Assembly: GCA_951804985.1 (NCBI GenBank)
Contig: OX638130.1
Location: 120,231,593 to 120,295,592 of the forward strand
Length of the DNA: 64,000 nt
From: Dryomyza anilis
Lineage: Eukaryota > Arthropoda > Insecta > Diptera > Dryomyzidae
Reading direction: 5' to 3'
Made by a program: the position numbers and the translations under genes. Below, one piece after another: positions 35,460 to 46,885 of this stretch (its first letter is position 1; every line of letters starts with the position of its first letter). Below the pieces are notes generated by a model. It was given only the letters and a program-made list of their open reading frames with translations. It was not told the origin of the DNA and did no database searches.

Positions 35460-36500
35460 ATGTTTGCAATGTTATATTTGATGACTTTAAATGGATTTTA
35501 CTTTTAATTCGAAATTTTAGAAATTATTTTGGTAGTCATTTCATGACATATGGGTATTTCCTGGGGTTCCGGACGGGACATTCCTACGCTTAAAACTTTA
35601 ATATAACGAAGGAAAATTTATGAATTTACTTTATTTTTTTTTGCTGAAGTAGTATTGATATAAGACTAAACAATTGCAAAAAATTAGAGAAAGATATAAA
35701 TTAAATAGTGGTCGTTGCGGACGGGACAAAAACGAAAGTGCATGTCGAGGTTCATATGGAAATGCCAAAAAGTCAGCAAAATTTGCGTATATATTATTTT
35801 TTTGAATTATTCTAAAAAATACCTGAAATCATGTGCTTTCTTTGTACATTTACACATTGTTCCTAAAATTTTTAGATTTTTCATAATAAATCACAGAAAA
35901 ATTCCAGACGGAATAACAAATTTCATATAGGAATTATCAGTACGATTTTTATTCTAAAAATTAGTTTTGCTTACAATATATTTTTTTGCATTATCTCAGG
36001 ACAATTTGATTTATTTTTGTATATATGAACTTTGTTCGCCAAATTTACAGTTATTTCGTAATAAATCCAAGAATAATTCCGGACGTTCCGTATTGAAATT
36101 TACACTACGATTTATTGCTAAAAATAATATTGTATATGACAATACTAATAATCATTATTTCGAAATGAAAAGTGATGTACTATTTAAATTTCTAGATGTT
36201 TTTTAAGTTGTTAATTTTTTTTTTACTATTTTTGAAAAAAAAAAAATGTTTGAAATTTTTTATACTTACAGTAAGTAGTTTTATACGTTTGGTACTCAAA
36301 GTTCCGGACGGGAAAGATTTCAATTAACTGTAATAAATTTTATAGAGTTACTAGGAAATCGATGTTGTATTTTTGGAAATGTAGAGGAAATTCAGATTTA
36401 GGAACAGAGGATTCAACTATTGTAAACATATTTTTAGTTTCAAATGATAATAAATGTATCTTTTTGGTTCATCTGGTCCATCTTTTCACAAAATTCTGAA
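35460..36500 (+). repeat. Dispersed repeat R, copy 2
   Basis: Homologous in inverted orientation to 21310-22150. Two internal units (near 35880 and 36060) share CATAATAAATCACAG / CGTAATAAATCCAAG, then ATTCCGGACG and ACGATTTTTATT / ACGATTTATTGC, spacing about 184 bp. TCCGGACGGGA recurs at 35570, 35716 and 36302. Frames here show no domain. Confidence 0.6.
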
Positions 36501-36529
36501 TTCTAAAAATTCATCTATAAAAAATCCAC

Positions 36530-36665
36530 CCGAACAAAATCAAATTTTATTTGGTACAAAATCCATCTTTTGGTTTGGTACACAATTCACGCCCTTTGGT
36601 ACAAAATCCACCTTTTGAGACAAAAACCACTTTTGCTACAAATTCACCATTATTTGGTTTAACGT
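36530..36665. repeat. Degenerate TTTGGTACAAAATCCACC tandem repeat
   Basis: Five to six imperfect units of about 20-28 bp. Confidence 0.65.
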
Positions 36666-36806
36666 AAGAACAACTATGAACCTGAAACTCTTAGCAAATT
36701 TGATATTCCTGAAGGATTCAATATCATATTTCAATCAAACTATTTATTTTACGTTCATTTTTTGCCGTCTCAGTTCTCAAGTACTTCTTGTATGTTATTT
36801 CTTATA

Positions 36807-37063
36807 TCGTCGTTGTCTAACGTCGTAACTAAAACTCACCAAATACATTTTTATGAAAATCTTAAATTTCTACTTTGTTGATAATTATTACAAAAAGTAA
36901 TTGATACATTTTTAAAGTTGAAATACCAATTGATAGCTTCGCATTTTCTTATCATTTGATAAGAAAATGCGAATCAAAAATTGAAAGATATATAAAGATT
37001 TTTGTAAATGAACAACTGGCATTTTGAAAATGTAGTTGTTGATTTTAAGTTCTACAACGAGGA
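36807..37063 (-). mobile_element. TCGT-family MITE, 257 bp, inside family E
   Basis: TCGTCGTTGTC at the left and TCCTCGTTGTAGAAC (other strand) at the right, TA on both sides. The other two family E copies have the empty site (CTTATATAC...TGCTTGCTCGAC). It carries a perfect 32-bp palindrome at 36940-36971 (CGCATTTTCTTATCA twice, inverted, 2-bp centre). Confidence 0.85.
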
Positions 37064-37118
37064 TATAATGTTTGCTCGACATGCATAAATTAGTAAAATG
37101 TTTTATAATATATATATT

Positions 37119-37849
37119 AAAAAAAAACTAGTTGGGAAAGTTAGGTCACATGGGTAAGTTCGGTCACATGGGGCGGATTTTTATAGTCGGTCGGGCCCGA
37201 CTATGGAATACCCTACACCTTTGGTGGAGATATTAATGAGTAATATTTAATTGTATACCTTAATTTTAAATTTTTAATTATTTTAATTTTTAATTTAATT
37301 TAAATTATTAAAAATTATTAAATTTTAAAAATTTAATTATACCTCCCCACCCTCAGAAAGTTATTCATATATCAGAAATTTACGTCTTATATCCCCATAA
37401 ATTAAAAATTTATATAAAGTATAAAAAACTTAAAAAAAAAATTGAAAAATATAATTGGGCGGACCACGCCTATATTTAAAATTTTGAAAGGCTAATATTT
37501 CATAGATTTGATTTTAATAATTTACGGATCAATTTTCGACTATGAAAACCCGGGAAATAATGAAAAAAAAATGTGGGCGGATCACGCCCATTTTTGGACC
37601 ACATATTTTTAGGTGAATTCTAACAATACGTTTTAAATTTTATAACTATACCTTGAATACTTTTCGAGTTATTAGTTCCGAAAGAGTTATATAAAAGTGA
37701 CTTGTATGGGAGGTGGGCGTGTCCGTTGACCGATTTGGCTCATTTTCAAACGCAATTCTTACTTTTGGCTAAAATATATTGAAACGAAATTTCATCGCAT
37801 TCTGATCAGTATTTATCAAGTTATTCTGTATACGGACAGCAAGACAGCA

Positions 37850-37889
<40 letters not shown>

Positions 37890-38028
37890 GGACATGGCTA
37901 AACGGACTCGGGTAGTGATGCTGATCAAGAATATATATACTTTTCCATACCGGACACGCCTCCAAAGGGACGTTACAATATATGCACAAAGTTAATATAC
38001 CCTGTATCTCATAGGTGTAGGGTATAAA
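37119..38028 (+). mobile_element. mini-me/DINE-like element, complete, 910 bp
   Basis: A-tract and CTAGTTGGGAAAGTTAGG, with the TTNGGTCACATGGG segment duplicated, then GGTCGGGCCCGACTATG, AAAACCCGGGAAATAATG, GGGCGGATCACGCCC and GTGTCCGTTGACCG. A (GACA/GACG)n run at 37834-37894 is followed by the core GGACATGGCTAAACGGACTC, GCTGATCAAGAATATATATA and the end AATATACCC...GTGTAGGGTATA. It is inserted in the family E element. Confidence 0.9.
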
Positions 38029-38308
38029 AATTAAGACTTTTTTTTATTCGAAATCATTACGAAATTGTTTTTTTCCGATAATATAAAAAAAAAAATTGTT
38101 TATTTTCATATAACATTTTTACAACAACACATTTTTTTTTGAAATATTTTCAACACACAATTTATTTATTTTGAAAAAAAAATATTAGTACAACATATTG
38201 AATATTAAATTCATAAATATTATGAACAAATTCATCAATATGACGATTTAAATTCATTGTATTAATTATTTTGTTCTTCATTACGACGTTCGATGGTGTG
38301 AATAAGTT

Positions 38309-38416
38309 TATATATATTCATATATTTATATATATATTCATATATTCATATATATTCATATATATATTCATATTTATATATATGTATATATATATTTATA
38401 TATATATATATATATT
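38309..38416. repeat. (TATATTCA)n / (TA)n microsatellite
   Basis: An almost pure run of TATATATATTCA-type units inside family E. The other E copies have only a short ATATATAATG here, so it expanded in this copy. Confidence 0.8.
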
Positions 38417-38524
38417 CATCATTTAATGAACCGTGGTATCAATTTGATGAATCTGATAGTTGGTAGAAAAATTCATAAATTCATTATGAATATATTCATC
38501 ATATTGATGATTTTTTTTTCTGTG

Positions 38525-40002
38525 AGGAGTTGATTAAAATTTTACTATACTGAATTCAGAGTGAACCTTACTCAATTCCATTTAATCGTTTCTACATTAA
38601 ATGTTTTTTTTTTTATATTTTAGAGTGCCCATTCTGTTTTCATTTGATTTTTCTGAAATCAATATATACTTTTTCAAAATTCACTTGAACTTTCTGAACT
38701 TAATCTGCGCTTCCGAAATCCTTATCGGGTAGATTTAATTCAGAAAAATTACACTTCTTACTTAAATGAGTTGATAAATAAATTAATTTGACTCTTCTGA
38801 GTTCCAAGTGAACATAGCTTTTTTTCGAAAATAACCAAATTTAATATACTAAATAAAATTTATTTACTTCCCGTTTTCACATCAATCAATTTTGTCGGAT
38901 ATTATATTAGTCAGTTTTTTGCACAAATTAAAACTACTTTCTTCGTGTTGCACAATATCCGCGCCTCGTGCGTATTGCATTTCTTCCGGTACACAATTAA
39001 CAATCAAATTTTACTCTGCAAATCTCCTAAAGTCTCTTAAAGTATTGCAGTACTAACCAGCCGGAAATCATCTCGAAATGAAGTTCCTTTCCGGCCAAAG
39101 ACTGATCGCTGATTATAAACTGAACACGCTGTAATTGTTGTTGAGATATTTTCTCCCACTGATCGACATTGAATCAAGATTAAAGTTGCCAATAAAAATT
39201 TACACTTGTGCCAACCAACTACAACAACTGCACAACAATATGTTGCCAACTTATTATTGACAGACATAAATATGCGAACAATAAGACAGGCCGCCGGACG
39301 GACAAACAAAACAGACGCACGAATGAATGGACGGACGGACCATGCAGACAACTCGCGAGTCGCGACTGACACACACTACACGCCAAGTCCAGTTTAACTG
39401 AAAACAAACCATAAAAAAGACCCAACAACAATAACAATTTAAAGGAAACCCTCAATATTGATGTCCAAGTGAATACATTCGCTTCCCGTTAACATCAATC
39501 TTAAGGATTTAAAACGTTGCCAAGTCTTTCTGCAGTAGGCCATTCGTAGACTGCCGCCATTCGGTGGGCTGGAGGGAAAGAATATTATGCGCGGTAGTGT
39601 AAAAAAAATACAATATACGTTGGGGTACAAAAAATGATAAACTGCAAACCAAACAAGATGACCCGAGGACAATTGTGATAATTCATTGCTTTGACTCTAC
39701 TCTACTACGGTCTGGTTGTAGCATAGTAGTTGTTATTGCGGTTGCTGGCGAGTGTTATTAGTAACGCTGCCAAGAGATTCCACCAACAGCACCAGCAGCA
39801 TCAACACCACCACCAGGATTGCACTACACCACTGCTATATTTGCAACAAATTAAAAACAAAAATATGAATCGAAGGTGTAGTAAGTGTTTCATATGTGTG
39901 GATGCCTAGTAGGAATTGTTATGGGTTTTAGAAAAATAATTCCTATGAATTATATGCAGTGTTTGTGAATGCAAATGTTGTACTCCGTTCCTGTGATATG
40001 CA
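38525..40002. other. Unique spacer with GC-richer island
   Basis: 38930-39860 is GC-richer. It has GACGGACGGACCATG at 39331-39345 and CAG/CAC triplet runs (CACCAGCAGCATCAACACC near 39790). Frames of up to 111 codons overlap on both strands and show no domain. It is a candidate regulatory or untranslated region. Confidence 0.35.
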
Positions 40003-40256
40003 CACACAGAAAAATCTTCTTTTGTCATGAGGTTGGTAGAATAAAAAAGTTAGTTTTACCAACTAACTTCATTCGGTTAAATCGAATGGTTTACAGATTT
40101 GCTGGCGGAACTGCTATATTAGCCTAAACACATAGAATATTAGTCTATACACACTCCTAATGGTTCTGAATCTGTACTAAATTGTTCTAAAACTGTTCGA
40201 AATTGGTAGCAGTACAAACTACAACTCTTTTTATCTTGACAATAACAACCGACTCA

Positions 40257-40686
40257 CCCTAGTAGAAATTTGTCCGATGCCCCATCGCGAAATGATCGGG
40301 TTTTCGTTGTGTAATCCCTATTAGAGAAAATATGATCATTGCCTTTGCATGCCCTTATCATGCTTACCATACCAGGGTTTACATTATCTAAATAGTCAAT
40401 GTTCCTGATCATAACTACATTATTTGTTCCTCATAACGAAATTAGCATCAGAAAATGTTCGAGATTTAATGAAAGAAACCCTATTATGCTCGGGCTCTGA
40501 CAAGGCAATTGTCGGGTAAATAATAAAATGGGGAATTGGCCGATCTGTACATGATCATGGCCTGAGGTCGGTACATGATCAGGACACTGCGTTACAAGGA
40601 CATTATGGGCCTCGTCATATCCCGATAATCGCAAATAATGACATGATCACTTCATGACCATGGCCCTACCGAAATTTCTACTAGGG
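40257..40686 (-). mobile_element. MITE-1, complete copy nested in composite
   Basis: The ends CCCTAGTAGAAATTT and CCCTAGTAGAAATTTC (other strand) enclose the same interior as 28387-28816 in opposite orientation. A TA duplication is not clear here. Confidence 0.85.
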
Positions 40687-41559
40687 AAGTGATTGAGAGA
40701 ACCGAATAAGTTGGTTGGGCATAGAGTTGGTTGGCGTAACAAATCTCTATTATATGTGCAGTCAAGCATCGTAATTGTCAAACACTAGTGCAGCGAGTAG
40801 TGGTGTAGAACTCAAATTTCAAATAGACCTAAGACATTTTTTTTAGTCTTTTGAAATTCAGTTTTTTTTGTCAATTACGAATTTAACAATTTTTCTATAA
40901 TTTTTCTGAAGTTTTGAGTTTTCTAATTAAAACTGATAAATTGAAGTTTGAATGAAATTTCTAGCAGCCCCAGATAATAGTTTTGCCACGATCAAGTCAG
41001 TTTAAAAATATTTTTTCGACATATTTCAAACAGACAAAGGTGGAGTATGTAGCACAAACTGTCTGGTTTCTGCCCGCTCTAAAAATAGGCCGTGAATCTG
41101 CCATTGAAATTCCACAAAATTTTACAACCTCTCCAGACAAAATTTCTAGCAATTTTCATGAATATTTTGAGCATATTTCCGACAAATGCACAAATATATG
41201 GAATCTTTTAAAAAGTGCATAGTAGATTGACAAATATTGTGGAATTTTATGGCATAACCACAGCATTATTTAAGAACGGGCTGAAAAAAGACAGCTTGTG
41301 ATATGAACTCTGTTTTGTCTGCTTGAATTTTGTCGAATAAATGCTTCTAAACTGCCAAAAATTAGGTCTGGGGCTACTAAACCTTTCCCAAAATATTTAA
41401 TTTATTTGTGTGTTTGCTGAAAATATACCGGAAATATTTCTGAAAAATGCCAGAAATTTTCTCTCGGGAGTTATCAAATATTGTGGAATTTTAAAGGCAG
41501 ATTCTCGATATGTTTTCTGGACGGAAAATGCGGTATGCGCATGGAAAAATAATAAAAAA

Positions 41560-42127
41560 ATGGCCGAAAAAAAATGTCCTGAAAAAAAATTATTCGAAAA
41601 AACAATATTCTAAACAAAAAATTTCGAAAACAAAAAAATTTCAAAAGAAAAAATTAAAAATAATATATTTTTTTTAAATACATTTTTTATAAATATAACT
41701 TTTTATTAATAAAAAAAATTGTAATTATAAATACATATATTATAAAACATTTTAGTAATTTATGCATGTCGAGCAAGCTTTATATATAAAATAACATACA
41801 AGAACTACTTGAGTACTGAGAGTACGGCAAAAAATTAACGAAAAAAAAATTTTTTTTGATTGAAAATTATTTGATGAACAGCATTCTTCAATATGAAGAA
41901 CATATATGTTGTATTTTATGTTTTTCTTCATTAATATGATGAAACTTATTCTTCACATACAATTCATCATATTAAAGATAAATTTTTCGACAGTTACCAA
42001 ACGTTTATCATATTTATGATCGCATTCATAACATTTAGTCATTAATATTATGAATGGTTCTTCAATACAATGAATCATGGTTTGAAGAACAAAATTCATC
42101 AATATGATGTAATTTTTTTTTTCTGTG
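41560..42127 (-). mobile_element. Family E fragment
   Basis: In inverted orientation to 22167-23520: GCATGTCGAGCAAGC, ACAAGAACTACTTGAG, TACGGCAAAAAAT, ATGAAGAACATATATGTTG, ATGAATGGTTCTTCAATAC and the end TTTTCTGTG at 42127. It includes a Lys-rich A-tract segment at 41560-41680. One end is missing. Confidence 0.75.
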
Positions 42128-42200
42128 TGGGTTGTGATTCGTGAATCTACTAACATTTTCGTTCTACCAACCTCATGCCAAAAGAGGATTTTTCTGTGTG

Positions 42201-44451
42201 TAATCTATGTAGTACAATTATATTTTAAATGCAAAATTTTAGTAATTTTCTGAAATTTTGGCGAAGATTTAACCGAAAGACGCAAATAAATTTTTATGTT
42301 GTAGTAGATTATTAAATATTGCACAATTTTGCATTCAGGATGCTGATATATTTTTGGGACATTGAGAAAATATGCAACTTCCCAGTATGCCATTCGTTTT
42401 GATATCGTCATGAGATCAATGCGAGAAGAAGGAAAAATCACACAATATCGGACACGTTTTCGTAACGATATCAAGCGTCAAATCGGAGCTATATAGTAGG
42501 CAGATATCGATACGTTCTGTCGTTACGAGACATTTTTGAAAATCGGAATGATATCGAAGAAATAATGATCTAAATTCGATATTTCAGCGAAAAATATTGC
42601 GATATCGATGTGATAAATGTTTAAATGTTAAAAAATATAGTCGAGAAAGAAACGAGATCGAACTTTTTTATCGAAGTTATTAGAGAAAGGTTCCAGTCCT
42701 CGAAGGTCTCCGAGACATGACAGACTTTTTAAAAAATTTTAAATATTGTATAAATTGCATATTTTTAGAATATAGTTGGCGAGTTTTACTTCAACAATGA
42801 CGATATATAAATTAAATCAGATATGCTACCCTTTTCAAATTTTGAGAATATTTTTCTAAAACCTAAAATCATTATCACATTGACAGAAATTGATAAATTG
42901 TTTTCTTAATGTACAGATATATAATATACACATTTTTATTTCTACTCTAAATAAACATTTTGGTCATCAGATGATATATTTCCACAATGGCACGTGTTTA
43001 ACATCGATGTCTTTAGCTTTTGCTTTTTTTTTGCACTTAGTTCACATATCAGGTTTCATTTGTTTTTTTCTTAAAAATAAAATTCAATGTCAGTTAAATT
43101 GTTTCTTTTTTCATGACAAATTGTGAAAAATAATTGCAAAACATTGTGAATAAATAAAAAATTAATCACAATAGCAAACAGTAGCAAACATTGCTGATTT
43201 TAGTGTAAAAAGTGTATAATGCATGTAACAGATCTTTTAACGAGCTCACCACAAAATATATCTTTGGGCGCTGCAGCAGCCAGCATACGTTATTCATGTC
43301 ACAGGGTTTGGTACACGCGACGCGCTCAACACCCATCCCATGTGCCGTGTACCGTGTGCCCAAAGCCCCTAAGATGTTAGAAACCTGGGTACTGCATATT
43401 AAAGCGATCACTGTCAGCTGATGGTCAGTTGGGGCGGTAATTAACGACGGGAAATCAGTTTTTTTTTAATTGTGGATTTTTTTTTATTGTGGCGCGGTTG
43501 TTGGCAATCGAAAAAAAATTTCCAAATAGGCGCCAGACATTTGTTACTCACCTCGGGAGCAAAGGAGGCGTTTTAAATGTTAAATTTATTAATTTATTAA
43601 ATTTGTGCTAATATTTGTTCGCCAAAAGTTGGGTAATATTATTCGGCTTGCGTTATTTATTACACAGGGTAGCAGAAACACTTGAAAAGTTACTGCGAAA
43701 ACCTTTAAAGTACAGCATTGTCAAAAATACAATACAAAGTAAAAATTTAATAATCGTCTGTGCCGTAGGCATCATGTATTGGCGGGTGTCGAATGTTATA
43801 TTGACGTATTCCTCTTATGTTGGGCAGCCAGGAGGCAGGCTCAAGTGTTGCTCGCAGTGGCACAAAATGCTGTCTGAGTGCCATGCTGAAGAGGGCCTTG
43901 AGTTGGATGTTGTTGAAAAGCGCGCAACTTTGTGAGTTTAAAGTGCAACAAGTAGCGAATTGTTGTAACTATGCTTTTCTCAATTATAAAACTAAAGTAT
44001 TTTCTTTTGTTTTACGAGAGGTTAAAATTACGTATTAATCTAGAATACAAAAACAATTTGGAGCTACATGGTAGTAGTGATAGCAAAAAAATGTAAGATT
44101 TTTGCACTCGTTCTAGTTCTTGCAGTTTTTGCAAGAACAGGAACAAAATTCCGATACAAGAACAAGAACGACAAGAGCAAGACTTGCATGCAATGAACAA
44201 GAAAAAGTACAAAAGAAAGAGTCTTGCATTTTTTTATTTTAAAAATTCAGCTCGAATATCTATTTTTATGCGGTCTATTTAGTTAATAAAACCCAACATA
44301 TATACCAGAAATGCAACATTATATGGAAATCACAAAAACGAAATGAGCTAAATAGATGAATCTCGGTATTTAGAGTACTTATATTGCCAGGTTGGTAGGG
44401 ATTCCTACAAGCTGAACCTCGAATATGACATTTTCGAAAGTTCTTTCAACT
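42201..44451. other. Unique spacer with dispersed repeat pieces
   Basis: 42480-42740 matches 45500-45935 (GAGACATTTT, CGATATCGA, AAATGTTTAAATGTT, GTTCCAG, TCGAAGG/TCGAAAACCTCC, GACA). Near 42770-42808 a TCGT-family end-like piece occurs (TAGTTGGCGAGTTTTACTTC). 43166-43440 is GC-richer and unique. 44115-44215 holds AAGAACAAG-type repeats that resume at 45060-45130 beyond the SINE. No gene is supported. Confidence 0.4.
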
Positions 44452-44761
44452 TATTATAATAATAATAGTTTGGCACTACTGTCATTTATGAACTTATGCC
44501 GAGCTCTCTCACCATTTTGAGCTGTGCGTGGTTATATTTGTACTCAAAGTGGAGGGACCTACAGTTTATTGCCGACTCCGAACGGCGGGTGAGAGCTTTT
44601 CATAGCAATGTTTACTTTCGTAGGTTTGCCATTTACTGCCGAGAGGTAGCGCGGTATAGAACAATGTTTCTATGAAAAGATGTTGTTAGTCCCAGTCCAG
44701 GCTTGAACCGGGGGCCTTTCGGCTCTCAGTTCAACGCACTAACCTTGAGCTACCGACGCTA
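44452..44761 (-). mobile_element. tRNA-derived SINE
   Basis: On the minus strand the head has a pol III A box (TAGCTCAAGGTTAGTGCG at 44752-44735) and a B box (GGTTCAAGCCT near 44710-44700) in a tRNA-like layout. The body contains CCGTTCGGAGTCGGCAATAA, ACTGTAGGTCCCTCCACTTT and GAGAGCTCGGC, a block widely shared by insect SINEs. The 3' tail is a TTA/TAA microsatellite at 44451-44468. It is transcribed by RNA polymerase III when active and depends on a LINE for movement. Target duplications are not clear. Confidence 0.8.
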
Positions 44762-45145
44762 CACTTCTTATGGTATTACGGCAAAATATTTACCTCTTTA
44801 TATGAAAAATGTGCTCAATATCCAAAAAAAGTGATTTATGTAGCAATGTTAAGTAAACGTTAAAATAGTAAATTTGGAGCAAACAACGGATAACGGAATT
44901 ATAACTCTATTAATTCAAAAGTGGCACAATTGTCTAAATTAATTGTCATAATTACCTAAATTCTTTTCGTAAAAAAAAATTGTGGAATTTAGTTTCTAGA
45001 ATTTGCAAGATATAAAAAACTCTTGTAGGAAATACGTGACCAAAAAAAACTGACCCTGCAAGAACAGGAACAAGTCGACCTTTCGATGCAAGAACAAGAT
45101 TAACAAGATTGTTCTTGAATTGACTCATTACTAAATGGTATGTAG

Positions 45146-45494
45146 TAGAGATGGGCATGTGAGTGAGTTAGAATTTACATTGATTCACACTCACGAAAGG
45201 AGTTTTCTAATCACTCATACTCACTCACGAGCTTTTTTTTTGTTCTACTCACTCACAATCACGTGAGTAAGATTCTATCACAATCACGCGTAATTCACGT
45301 GAATCACGCAAATATACTGTGTTTCCATTCTGAAAAATATTCGGCTCACTCATACTCACTCACGCAAAAATTGTACTCACTCACGGGCTGTTTTTATTCT
45401 ACACACACTTACTTACAATAATGTGAGTCAATTATCATTTAATCACAATCACGCGTGAGTCACGTGAATCACTCTGCTCAGGTGCCCATCTCTA
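45146..45494. mobile_element. hAT-like MITE, 349 bp, CACTCACG-rich
   Basis: The ends TAGAGATGGGCA and TGCCCATCTCTA are perfect 12-bp inverted repeats typical of hAT elements. Flanking 8-mers GTATGTAG and GTAGAGAG agree at 5 of 8 positions. The interior is built from ACTCACTCACG motifs and their complements, spaced 20-40 bp. Confidence 0.8.
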
Positions 45495-45499
45495 GTAGA

Positions 45500-45940
45500 G
45501 AGATATTGATGCTTTTTGTGAAGAAATTCAGTATGAGACATTTTACGAAATCGAATCGATATCGAAAAGAAAAAAAATGAAAGTCCAGTTTGAAACTAAT
45601 ATTGTTTGACAAATGTTTAAATCAGGGACTGCAAAGAACTGGAATCAGAATCAGAACCAGTACCAAAACCGTTTAAATTTTTTGAACCGGAATAGGAGCA
45701 GTTATTAAAAAGTTTCTAACAGAAATCGGAACCAGAAAAGCTGTTTTAAAAAATTGCAATCGAATCCGGAACGGATATCCCAAAGGGTTTTAGTCCCTAG
45801 TTTAAATATCGAATCTTGTCATAAACTTTAAATGTACGAGAAATTTAAAAAATTAGAATAGATCATGTTTCGAACTTGTTTATTAATGTTAGTTCCAGAA
45901 AGTTTCACGGCATCGAAAACCTCCAAGACAGCACACAGAT
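45500..45940. repeat. Dispersed repeat hosting a hAT MITE
   Basis: Outside the MITE at 45623-45799 the two halves align with 42480-42740. That second copy reads AAATGTTTAAATGTT at the insertion point and so supplies the empty site. Confidence 0.55.
45623..45799. mobile_element. hAT-type MITE, 177 bp, perfect 8-bp duplication
   Basis: Ends CAGGGACT and AGTCCCTA, flanked on both sides by GTTTAAAT (45615-45622 and 45800-45807). The 8-bp duplication and end sequence define a hAT element. The interior is made of GGAATC(A/G)GAACCAG motifs. The same motifs on the other strand fill 4530-4760. Confidence 0.88.
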
Positions 45941-46337
45941 GAAAATCTGATAAGAGGATAATGAAGTATTTTATTAATACTTGTACCGAACAGTGTTCTC
46001 ATTCTACTCAGATCGGAGTAGATCTACTTCATTTCCTATACTACGGTAGTAGTAGTAGGATTAGAAAATTTCTTTCTTATAATGTTCATGCATTGGTGAA
46101 AAGTGTGAACACTGGTATCGATAATATTGGCTCTGTACCAAAGACGATTTTCCGTTGGTAAGCTCGATGCCGACCTAATACCTCTTACTGAGTTAGATAC
46201 TTGACTAAAATGTTATTTTAATTGAGTTTATGTAGTTTTGTACTTTAAACAGAGTACTTCCAGTTAGGAGCTAAAATATCCCGGGACTGGTAGCTCTAAA
46301 ACAAACAGACATAAATACATAAAGAAGTACTATACAT

Positions 46338-46797
46338 TAGGGATGTCCAAAATACATAGATGTTTTCCGATGCAATATAAGTCCCAGAATAAATTCGATA
46401 CATCGATATATTTTTTTGATGTATCGAAGTCACTGCCAAATTTTTACTTGAAAAAAAGCATAGTTACATTTTAAATTATGAAAATCAGTGTTGCCGTGTT
46501 ACAACGTTGCACTGACTTTACATGTCGATTGCTAGGGGAGCGCAAAACATCAAGAACGAAATGAAAGACATATTACATGACGTAGTCACAGATGTAAAAG
46601 TTGGTCCAAAAGCAAGCATTTTGAGACAAACTGATAAAATTTCCATTAAAACGGAAAATTTGTCCCTAATTCGTTTTCATACGATGTATCAAAAACATCG
46701 ATATTTTGGTTCGATACATCGGAAAACATCGATACAACGAGTCGATGTGTTGCATCGACAAAAACATCGATGTTTTTTTTTTAAATGGAGATCCCTA
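46338..46797. mobile_element. hAT-like MITE, 460 bp, CATCGAT-rich
   Basis: TAGGGATGTCC and TAGGGATCTCC (other strand) form the ends. Flanking 8-mers CTATACAT and TTATATAT agree at 6 of 8 positions. The interior is rich in ATACATCGAT and AAACATCGATG motifs on both strands. The target is a mini-me relic. Confidence 0.72.
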
Positions 46798-46885
46798 TTA
46801 TATATACTTTTTCATATCGGCCACACATCGTTCTGAGTATTACAAATGGATGATCTATTCACTCTCATTTTCAAAATTTATGTAT
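46798..46885 (+). mobile_element. mini-me relic split by the hAT MITE
   Basis: TATATATACTTTTTCATATC, GGCCACACATCGTTCTG, GTATTACAAATGGATGATC and TTCACTCTCATT correspond to the 3' part of the mini-me at 4766-5131 after its (TA)n. Confidence 0.6.

Larger units (their letters stand above)
36690..38524 (+). mobile_element. Family E element, 5' truncated and nested
   Basis: Matches the full copy at 22167-23520: TTCATTTTTTGCCGT, TCTCAAGTACTTCTTGT, TTTGCTCGACATGCATAAAT, then after the inserts ATTATGAACAAATTCATCAA, CGTGGTATCAATTTGATGAA and the TTTTTTTTTCTGTG end at 38524. It is interrupted by a TCGT-family MITE and a mini-me element. The left TIR is missing. Confidence 0.8.
40003..42200. mobile_element. 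Composite CACACAG-family element, 2198 bp
   Basis: The left end CACACAGAAAAATCTTCTTT, then TGTCATGAGGTTGGTAGAA, and the right end (other strand) CACACAGAAAAATCCTCTTT, then TGGCATGAGGTTGGTAGAA, form an inverted repeat of about 50 bp. TA follows the right end; the left flank is CA. Inside lie MITE-1 (40257-40686), two copies of the dispersed AATTTCTGGCATTTTTCAG repeat in opposite orientations (41141-41220 and 41405-41470) and a family E fragment (41560-42127). No transposase frame was seen. Confidence 0.72.

Noticed and set aside
44695..44761. Possible tRNA gene on the minus strand
   Set aside because: A and B boxes are present, but the T stem and acceptor stem do not pair and SINE body sequence follows directly, so it is a SINE head.
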